A stretch of DNA of 6,364 bases from Ignavibacteria bacterium UBA4661 (lineage in GTDB: Bacteria; Bacteroidota; Ignavibacteria; Kapaibacteriales; UBA4661). The notes beneath the pieces were generated by a model. It did not search any database. It saw nothing but the letters and a program-made list of their open reading frames with translations, and was not told the DNA's origin. This document shows, piece after piece, positions 1 through 5,438 of the stretch. The stretch spans positions 23,827 to 30,190 of the forward strand of contig DHLT01000321.1 of NCBI GenBank assembly GCA_002405405.1, in the 5' to 3' direction. Every line of letters starts with the position of its first letter. The first letter of the stretch is position 1. Position numbers and translations under genes: made by a program.

Positions 1-692
1 TCGATCCTATTCGCTCACGCACATATGAAATCGGTATCAAAAATACTTCACAATTCGAGGATGGTATCATCAAAGCAATCGCTTTTGATGCGGCAGCGTA
101 TTTGATCGACATCACGAATGACATTGTTCCATATCGCGGCGGACGCTTTTACTTTACTGCCGGAAAATCACGCCGTGTCGGTGCAGAACTTGGCGCGAGC
201 GCAAGCATACGTGGCGGTGTTACACTGATGCTCATGGCAACACTTGGCAACAACACCTTTGTAAATTACCGTGTCGATTCGGTACATTACAATATCCGCT
301 CTGCAGGACGTTTTGCAGATTTTGGCGGCAATCAACAGCCGGGTATCCCTTCATTTTTTAGCTCAGCACGAGTGCGTTGGGTACCGGAATTCTTTCCCTA
401 TATCAATGCCGAAATCGAATATCGCACAGTCGGTTCTTACTTTGCCGATGATGCAAATTCGATTAATGTTGCTTCATACAATGTTATGGATGCAATGATT
501 GGTGGAGATATTCCGGTGGCAGAGAATTTCTCGCTTCGTGCCTTTGTACGTGTAAATAACTTTGCCAATAACAAGTATATTGGTTCGATTTGGATTAATC
601 CCGATCGCTCCAGTGGCGGACAACCCGCCTTTATTGAACCCGGACTGCCTCGAATGCTAACTGCAAGTGTCAGCGCACAGTATCGGTGGTAA
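1..692 (+). CDS. TonB-dependent outer-membrane receptor, C-terminal part (5' end outside window)
   Basis: The frame is open from base 3 to the TAA at 690-692, giving 229 visible residues; the start lies upstream of the window. These receptors form 22-strand outer-membrane barrels that import siderophores, glycans or other ligands using TonB energy. Seen directly: an early stretch RTYEIGIKNTSQF, then AYLIDITNDIVPY and AGKSRRVGAEL, the usual order of late barrel strands in the PF00593 barrel. Near the end are NNKYIGSIWINPD and FIEPGLPRMLTASVSAQYRW, matching the common receptor ending 'EPGLPR...'. The chain ends in an aromatic residue (Trp), as expected for a BAM-recognised beta signal. Alternating polar/hydrophobic strands run throughout, and there is no stop or frameshift. 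The plug domain and TonB box are outside the window, so the ligand cannot be inferred. A TTG at 102 should not be taken as the start, because the homologous region clearly extends upstream of it. Confidence 0.9.
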   Translation, partial: DPIRSRTYEIGIKNTSQFEDGIIKAIAFDAAAYLIDITNDIVPYRGGRFYFTAGKSRRVGAELGASASIRGGVTLMLMATLGNNTFVNYRVDSVHYNIRSAGRFADFGGNQQPGIPSFFSSARVRWVPEFFPYINAEIEYRTVGSYFADDANSINVASYNVMDAMIGGDIPVAENFSLRAFVRVNNFANNKYIGSIWINPDRSSGGQPAFIEPGLPRMLTASVSAQYRW

Positions 693-725
693 ACCATTCG
701 ATATTTCTGATCTCAATCATAAGAC

Positions 726-761
726 AAAAGCCGCATGAGAACTTCCTCGCGCGGCTTTTTT
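726..761 (+). terminator. Rho-independent terminator, probably bidirectional, between convergent genes
   Basis: AAAAGCCGC (726-734) pairs exactly with GCGGCTTTT (751-759). After one mismatch the stem continues with TGAG (736-739) against CTCG (746-749), including one G-U pair, leaving a six-base loop AACTTC. A run of six T (756-761) follows on the + strand. It lies 33 bases after the receptor stop. On the - strand the A-run 726-729 gives four U after the same stem, and the kinase stop is only about 30 bases away, so the hairpin could serve both converging genes. The + direction is the stronger. Confidence 0.85.
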
Positions 762-790
762 ATGGTGTACTTTTTGGAATATTCTTGCGT

Positions 791-1867
791 TTAATTCAAT
801 TGCAGATTTTTCCACACACGTGGCAATTGGACGACAAACATTGCACCATCGCCTTCAATGCTTTCTACCCAAATAGTACCATGAAGGCTATCCACCATGC
901 GTTTAACAATGGATAGACCCAAGCCCACAGATGTCTCGCCACCCGTTGGTTTTGCCGATAAGCGTGTATATTTCTGAAATAGTTTTGCTTTGTCGTCTTC
1001 ATTCAGACCGGGTCCTTCATCTTTCACCGCAAATGTGATGTATTCTGAATTCATCAATACGGAGATGTCGACAGTCGTATTGCTTGGCGAAAACTTAAGA
1101 GCATTGGATACAAGATTATCAAGAACTTCTTGCAACAAGAATTCATCGCTGATAAAAGGCATCGTAGTCGAAGGTACGCGCGTGGCAATCACAATGTCTT
1201 TTTCTTCAGCACGATTCTCAAACGACATCGCAACATTGTGTACGATTGTTACGGCATCAAGCTCTGCAGGTTTTACGTGCAAACCGAGTGTTTCCATACG
1301 ATGTACATCAAGAAGAGAGTTGATGATATTCAACATGCGCTGACTTTCTGTTTGAATTGAGCGAAGAAGCGAAGGAAATTTGTGCTGGTTCTTCTCATAA
1401 CTTTGCAATAAAACTTCGCCTCGCTCTGCACTGAGCGAAATGGACGTAAGGGGATTGCGCAAGTCATGGGCGGCAATACCAAGAAATTCGTTTTTCTCTT
1501 CATGTAATGCTTGCAGATGCTCATTGATGCTTTGCATTTCAAGATTTTTTTCTTGTAACTCTGCGTTAGCAATTTCGATGTTGCGGGCTTGTTCGGCAAG
1601 AACTTCTTGTTGGCGTAAGACCTCTTGATTGCTTTCATGAAGCAAGTGATTCATATTCACCAAGTCTGCATTCATAGTCCGTAGGGTTTGTTCGGTGCGA
1701 GCACGTACACGATCACGGACATAGTACGTAAAGAGCCCTGCCGAAGCAATTCCAATAGTGAGTACTAAGCCGATAACAGCAAATGTTTTGACTTGATTTT
1801 CACGTAGAAGCTCTGTGATCTCTGCATCGCGTTTGTCCATCAAACTGCTCTGCGAGGCAATACGCAA
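791..1867 (-). CDS. Sensor histidine kinase, kinase-bearing part (second membrane segment, coiled coil, HisKA, HATPase_c); N-terminus split off by a frame change
   Basis: This is the ATP-binding and phospho-accepting part of an inner-membrane two-component sensor. Residues numbered from TTG at 1867: a hydrophobic segment at about 28-50, a long charged coiled coil at about 55-125 in place of a HAMP domain, an H-box EFLGIAAHDLRNPL with phospho-acceptor His134 (bases 1466-1468), N-box NLVSNALKF (Asn255), G1 box DEGPG (283-287), an F-box region LFQKYTRLS, and G2 box GLGLSIVKRMV (315-325). All catalytic boxes are intact, so kinase activity is plausible. The TTG at 1867 is unlikely to be the true start: in-frame residues just upstream, QIAQEA, continue a TPR-like helix encoded by the preceding frame. 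The first ATG in this frame, at 1840, overlaps the stop of that frame as TGATG and could permit re-initiation. No response regulator is adjacent, so the partner is unknown. Confidence 0.85.
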   Translation of the reverse strand: MRIASQSSLMDKRDAEITELLRENQVKTFAVIGLVLTIGIASAGLFTYYVRDRVRARTEQTLRTMNADLVNMNHLLHESNQEVLRQQEVLAEQARNIEIANAELQEKNLEMQSINEHLQALHEEKNEFLGIAAHDLRNPLTSISLSAERGEVLLQSYEKNQHKFPSLLRSIQTESQRMLNIINSLLDVHRMETLGLHVKPAELDAVTIVHNVAMSFENRAEEKDIVIATRVPSTTMPFISDEFLLQEVLDNLVSNALKFSPSNTTVDISVLMNSEYITFAVKDEGPGLNEDDKAKLFQKYTRLSAKPTGGETSVGLGLSIVKRMVDSLHGTIWVESIEGDGAMFVVQLPRVWKNLQLN

Positions 1868-2352
1868 TGCTTCTTGAGCAATTTGTGTGAAAGTGCATAT
1901 TCTTTTCGTTGGAGAGCAACGCGAGCAATTTCATGAAGCAAGTGCATGCGAACAATAGGGTTTGGTGTGCTACGCACCAACTCGACAGACCGTTTGAGAT
2001 ACTCTTTTGTTTCGACAGAATCAAGTCCATTGAGTTGAATAACATGTGCCTGAATACTTTGCAAGAGCGCAGAGTCCGGTGTGCCGGCAAACATACGTGC
2101 TTGCCCTACCATTGATTCTATCGTATCGAGTCGCAATTTGGCAAGATCATCGTTTTCTGATGTTTCCGTTGCGAATGCACGCATGGTTATAGCATACAAC
2201 AGAGCAATGATCAACCAAATTTTTAAAAGGACAGATTGCTGGTAAGATCTTGAAAACGAGGGAACCGTTGTCTCTGTGTTCGGAAATGTTTGCGTATCGT
2301 GGTCGTTCACAAGTTGTGTTTGTTTGTGATTAAGAATAGTTTTTCTTTTCAA
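1840..2352 (-). pseudogene. N-terminal sensor part of the same histidine kinase (membrane anchor plus TPR-like periplasmic domain), ended early by a frame change
   Basis: The frame runs from TTG at 2352 to TGA at 1842-1840 and encodes 170 residues. Residues 41-56 form a hydrophobic membrane or signal segment, followed by AFATETSE, a possible signal-peptidase site. Residues 65-155 are predicted helical with TPR character, best seen in LHEIARVALQRKEYALS. The last 14 or so residues, HKLLKKHCVLPRRAV, are basic and do not continue the TPR pattern. In the next frame the bases read QIAQEALRIASQSS, which completes the repeat. One missing base at about 1885 therefore joins this segment to the kinase frame and gives a protein of about 520 residues: membrane segment, periplasmic sensor, membrane segment, kinase. 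The start is uncertain: a TAG lies in frame a short way upstream, no ATG precedes the membrane segment, and TTG 2352 and GTG 2310 are the candidates, neither with a clear ribosome-binding site. Pseudogene, sequencing error and genuinely split gene all remain possible. Confidence 0.65.
1870..1902 (-). other. Probable frameshift site inside the histidine kinase gene
   Basis: On the - strand the codons for EYALS (1902-1888) fit a TPR helix in the upstream frame. From CAA at 1885 the codons for QIAQEALRIA fit it in the frame shifted by -1. Adding one base at about 1885-1887 makes the helix continuous (EYALS-x-QIAQEALRIA). The downstream frame is open back only to a TGA at about 1930, so the change must lie between there and 1842. 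No canonical X XXY YYZ slippery heptamer is seen. The only run that allows tandem re-pairing is a four-A run at about 1903-1906. Confidence 0.6.
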
Positions 2353-2587
2353 GACTGATGCAAGACTAACGAGCTTGATGCTGTTTTGCTACCCCTTATG
2401 TTCTCGGGATGCAAACTTAGCAAGCATGTTCTAACAGCAGAATGAGAGTTGAGTGAGAAATTTTTCATCATGCGCACAAAGGGATTCTCTATTTTCGGAT
2501 TTTCTGTTGCATCGCTACCCTTGCCTATAAGACATCTCTTGCACGCAACTGCATTCTTCTCTGTTCTTCTCACATTTCACTGTTGCT
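2353..2587. promoter_or_regulatory. Divergent intergenic region between the kinase gene (-) and the M14 peptidase gene (+)
   Basis: About 235 bases without a supportable gene. It must hold the promoters for both divergent genes. On the + strand there is a TATAAG hexamer at 2526-2531, about 60 bases before the first peptidase ATG, but it has no well-spaced -35 element. On the - strand TAAGTTTG at 2419-2412 fits the Bacteroidota -7 consensus (listed separately). A weak inverted repeat, TTGCTA at 2386-2391 with TAGCAA at 2418-2423, has a loop too long to carry a claim. Two small open frames that cross the region look like noise. Confidence 0.5.
2412..2419 (-). promoter_or_regulatory. Candidate Bacteroidota-type -7 promoter element for the histidine kinase gene
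   Basis: Read on the - strand the octamer is TAAGTTTG, an exact match to the TAnnTTTG -7 element known from Bacteroidota primary promoters. Transcription would begin near 2405, leaving about 50 bases of leader before TTG 2352. No good TTG-type -33 element stands at the usual distance, and an octamer with two free positions occurs often by chance, so this is only a candidate. Confidence 0.25.
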
Positions 2588-5347
2588 ATGCTCACCGTTT
2601 GTTTCGCACATTGTATGACAAAGAATATGCCAAACCATGTTCTTTATCGACTCGCCCAATATATTTGCGTAGTTATTGTTGTTGTTATGTCAATGACATT
2701 ATCATTGCAAGCGCAACATAAAGTGCCTACATCCTACTATTTGCCGGGCTCGGAGCAGGGTATCACCTACAACCCTGCTGTACCTACACCGGAACAATTT
2801 TTCGGATTTCAAGTGGGCGAATGGCATTTGCGTCCTGATCAAGTCATGGCATACATGCGCGAATTAGCGCGAACATCCGATCGCATTCGCATAGAACAAT
2901 ATGCGTTATCCCATGAGCGCAATCCCTTACTCTTACTCACGATTTCCGATCCGAAAAATCTTGCACGTCTGACAGAAATCAAAGTAGAGCGTACGCGCTT
3001 ACGTAATCCTGCACAGTCTGCTTCCGTCAATACTGCAGCAATGCCGATTGTCGTATGGATGGGCTACTCCGTTCATGGCAACGAACCTAGCGGAATGAAT
3101 GCCTCACCAATGGTTGCATACTATTTAGCTGCAGCACAAGGAGCGGGGATTACAGCACAATTAGAGAATACCATAGTGCTGTTCGATCCGTGCATCAATC
3201 CCGATGGCGGTGGACGCTTTGCGCATTGGGCGAACACGAATCGCAGTATGCACCCGCAAGCAGACCCGCAATCGCGCGAACACAACGAAACATGGCCCGG
3301 TGGACGCTTCAATCACTATTGGTTTGATTTGAACCGCGATTGGTTTCCGGTGCAACATCCCGAAAGTCGCGGACGTATTATCAAATTTCAAGAATGGATG
3401 CCGAATGTGCTGACGGATCATCATGAGATGGGAACAAATTCTACCTTCTTCTTTCAGCCCGGTATTCCTACACGCAATAATCCCAACACCCCCAAACGCA
3501 ATTACGAACTCACCGATAACATTGCTCGGTTTCATGTCAAAGTATTAGACTCCGCAGGAATCCTCTACTATTCGCGTGAAAGCTTCGATGATTACTATGT
3601 CGGTAAAGGATCATCATACCCCGATGTTCAAGGCAGTGTAGGCATCCTATTTGAGCAGGGTTCATCACGCGGACATATCCAGTCAAGCATGAATGGCGAT
3701 CTTGCTTTTACAGCAACCATTCGCAACCAAGTGCTGACCTCGCTTTCTACCTTCAAAGCGGCGAATGCCATGCGCGAAGAACTGCTGAAATACCAACAAT
3801 CCTTTTTCAAACAAGCTCTGACCGATGCACAAGCAAGCAGTATCAAAGCATATATTGTCGGTGGTTCTCCCGATATTGCTCGCACCCAACGATTAGCAGC
3901 CATGCTGCAAGCGCATTCGATTACCTTATATCGTCCTGAACAAACGATCAAACTCGGCGGCACAACATACACACCCGAAAACTCCTTCATCGTACCGACA
4001 GCACAAGCGCAATATCGCTTGATTACAGCGGTATTTGAGCGGCGTACACAATTTGAAGATTCTCTTTTTTATGATATTTCCTCATGGACCTTGCCGTATG
4101 CGTTTGGTTTGCCTTTCGCTGAAATGACTACCACACCCGCTCTCGGCAAGGCAATGGAGGCAATTCCTTTTGACCGCGCAACACCCCAAAGCCCGCGCGG
4201 TCAGTGGCTTGGAGCAACCACGAACGAATACGCATATATCATTCGGTGGAATCAATACTTCGCACCGAAAGTGATTTATCGTCTTGCCGACGCAGGCATC
4301 AAAGTGCGTGTTGCATTACAAGGATTTACTTCGGTCATTCCTGCAAGTACCCAAGGTGGCAATAGCACGCAAGAAGAGTTTGAAGCAGGAACGATTATGA
4401 TTCCGCTTGCACTTGCAACTGCTGAACAGAAAGAAAAAATTCGTTCGATTCTTACCGAAGCAGTCGAACAGTCTTCGCTCACGGTGTATGGTATCGCGAC
4501 GGGCTATACGCCGCAAGGCATTGACTTGGGCAGTCGCAATTTTGAAGCGGTAGAATTGCCACGTATTGCTTTGCTTTCGGGCGAAGGCGTTACAGCAACG
4601 GATGCCGGCGAAATTTGGCATTTACTCGATGAACGATTCGGAATCGATGTCAGCATTATCGATATGGCGCAATTCAATCGCACCAACCTCAGCAAGTATA
4701 ATGTACTTGTCATGCCGAATGGTAGTTATGCAACAATTTCAGCACAGGGTAAAGACAACTTAAAACAGTTTATCGAGCGTGGTGGTACCGTAGTTGCTAT
4801 GGAAAATGCCGTTTCATGGCTCCTCAACAATGACCTTGCCAAAGGACGTTTACGTTCGGTGGCGAGTGCATCAAAATCTGCGAACAAAGAAACACGCACC
4901 ACACAAGACAATGCTCAAGGCATAGGCGAGAATAGCAATCGCCGGAGCTATGCGAAAATCGCCGATGATGATGGTGCCGATGAAATTGGTGGAGCAATTT
5001 TCTCGGTTGCACTTGACCGCACCCACCCAATATGCTTTGGTTATGATGATGACCAAATCGCGTGGTTCCGATCGAACAAGGTTTTCCTTGAGCCTTCTAC
5101 CAATCCGTACAGCACGCCAATTCTCTACACTGCCAAACCTTTGATGAGTGGTTTTGCTTCGCAGAAAAATATTGAATTGATTAAATCCTCAGCGGCGGTA
5201 ACAACCCAAACACTCCGTTCAGGACGCAGCATTTTGATGGCAGACAATCCGAATTACCGTGCCTTTTGGTATGGTACGAATCGTGTCTTTTTGAACGCGC
5301 TCTTTTTCGGGAATATCATTCAGCGTGGCGGTGGCGCAGACGAATAA
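2588..5347 (+). CDS. Secreted M14-family zinc carboxypeptidase-like metallopeptidase with C-terminal glutamine-amidotransferase-like domain
   Basis: The protein (919 residues from ATG 2588) is probably exported to the periplasm or beyond to trim peptides. A signal peptide lies at about residues 15-43: a hydrophobic core YICVVIVVVMSMTLSL ending LQAQ before HKVP. ATG 2615 (residue 10) and ATG 2627 (residue 14) give a more typical signal-peptide length; no start has a clear ribosome-binding site. M14 catalytic residues are all visible: zinc ligands His163 and Glu166 in HGNEP, third ligand His279 in TDHHEMG, substrate-binding Asn249-Arg250 in FDLNRDW, and general base Glu356 in GILFEQG. Residues about 655-745 (IALLSGEG, then YNVLVMPNGSY and FIERGGTVVAMENA) resemble a class I glutamine-amidotransferase-like fold, here without an evident catalytic Cys and so probably structural or binding. 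A polar, low-complexity insert occupies about 755-798. The ending NPNYRAFWYGTNRVFLNALFFGNII is typical of this Bacteroidota subfamily. No type IX secretion C-terminal domain is seen. Length is close to that expected and the frame is uninterrupted. Confidence 0.88.
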   Translation: MLTVCFAHCMTKNMPNHVLYRLAQYICVVIVVVMSMTLSLQAQHKVPTSYYLPGSEQGITYNPAVPTPEQFFGFQVGEWHLRPDQVMAYMRELARTSDRIRIEQYALSHERNPLLLLTISDPKNLARLTEIKVERTRLRNPAQSASVNTAAMPIVVWMGYSVHGNEPSGMNASPMVAYYLAAAQGAGITAQLENTIVLFDPCINPDGGGRFAHWANTNRSMHPQADPQSREHNETWPGGRFNHYWFDLNRDWFPVQHPESRGRIIKFQEWMPNVLTDHHEMGTNSTFFFQPGIPTRNNPNTPKRNYELTDNIARFHVKVLDSAGILYYSRESFDDYYVGKGSSYPDVQGSVGILFEQGSSRGHIQSSMNGDLAFTATIRNQVLTSLSTFKAANAMREELLKYQQSFFKQALTDAQASSIKAYIVGGSPDIARTQRLAAMLQAHSITLYRPEQTIKLGGTTYTPENSFIVPTAQAQYRLITAVFERRTQFEDSLFYDISSWTLPYAFGLPFAEMTTTPALGKAMEAIPFDRATPQSPRGQWLGATTNEYAYIIRWNQYFAPKVIYRLADAGIKVRVALQGFTSVIPASTQGGNSTQEEFEAGTIMIPLALATAEQKEKIRSILTEAVEQSSLTVYGIATGYTPQGIDLGSRNFEAVELPRIALLSGEGVTATDAGEIWHLLDERFGIDVSIIDMAQFNRTNLSKYNVLVMPNGSYATISAQGKDNLKQFIERGGTVVAMENAVSWLLNNDLAKGRLRSVASASKSANKETRTTQDNAQGIGENSNRRSYAKIADDDGADEIGGAIFSVALDRTHPICFGYDDDQIAWFRSNKVFLEPSTNPYSTPILYTAKPLMSGFASQKNIELIKSSAAVTTQTLRSGRSILMADNPNYRAFWYGTNRVFLNALFFGNIIQRGGGADE

Positions 5348-5379
5348 CACTCGTCAGATTACAACAAACTTAAAAGTCG

Positions 5380-5426
5380 AAAACTATGTAAATTGACTTT
5401 TCAAAAGTTGATTTGCATAGTTTTTT
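5380..5426 (+). terminator. Long near-perfect palindrome with T-run: Rho-independent terminator of the M14 peptidase gene
   Basis: AAAACTATG (5380-5388) pairs exactly with CATAGTTTT (5416-5424). The stem continues inward through 5389-5400 against 5404-5415 with only G-U wobbles and no mismatch, ending in a very small loop around TCA (5401-5403). Six T (5421-5426) follow. It starts 33 bases after the peptidase stop. The stem is AT-rich but more than 20 base pairs long. On the opposite strand the U-run is only four bases long and no gene converges here, so it is read as a + strand terminator. Confidence 0.8.
5393..5421 (+). promoter_or_regulatory. Candidate sigma70-like promoter for the ATPase gene, embedded in the terminator palindrome
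   Basis: TTGACT (5393-5398, five of six matches to the -35 consensus) is followed after exactly 17 bases by CATAGT (5416-5421, four of six matches to TATAAT). Transcription would begin near 5428, about 11 bases before ATG 5439, giving an almost leaderless message. Both hexamers are part of the hairpin arms, so the match may be a by-product of the palindrome, and the -10 match is weak. Confidence 0.3.
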
Positions 5427-5438
5427 CTATTATTCCCT

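Noticed and set aside
1843..1930. Programmed -1 ribosomal frameshifting in the kinase gene
   Set aside because: No X XXY YYZ slippery heptamer in the right phase and no obvious downstream stem-loop. A four-A run allows a slip in principle but is too weak to claim.
2386..2423. Inverted repeat TTGCTA / TAGCAA in the divergent region
   Set aside because: The arms are six bases and the spacer 26; this is expected by chance and no T-run follows.
2349..2573. - strand open frame of 74 codons across the divergent promoter region
   Set aside because: No recognisable pattern, and it overlaps the expected promoters of both neighbours and the kinase start; it is most likely chance.
2449..2721. + strand open frame of 90 codons with a signal-peptide-like hydrophobic stretch, overlapping the start of the M14 gene
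   Set aside because: It needs a TTG start, has no ribosome-binding site, becomes Cys- and Tyr-rich nonsense after the hydrophobic stretch, and overlaps the real signal peptide of the peptidase in another frame.
3628..3990. Long antisense frame inside the M14 gene (also 3161-3535)
   Set aside because: These are shadows of a strongly coding + strand gene with intact catalytic motifs; composition and residue content are not protein-like.
5380..5426. Palindrome as the end of a small transposable repeat or an integration scar
   Set aside because: No second copy in the window and no flanking direct repeat is seen; the T-run and its position after a stop codon make a terminator the simpler reading.
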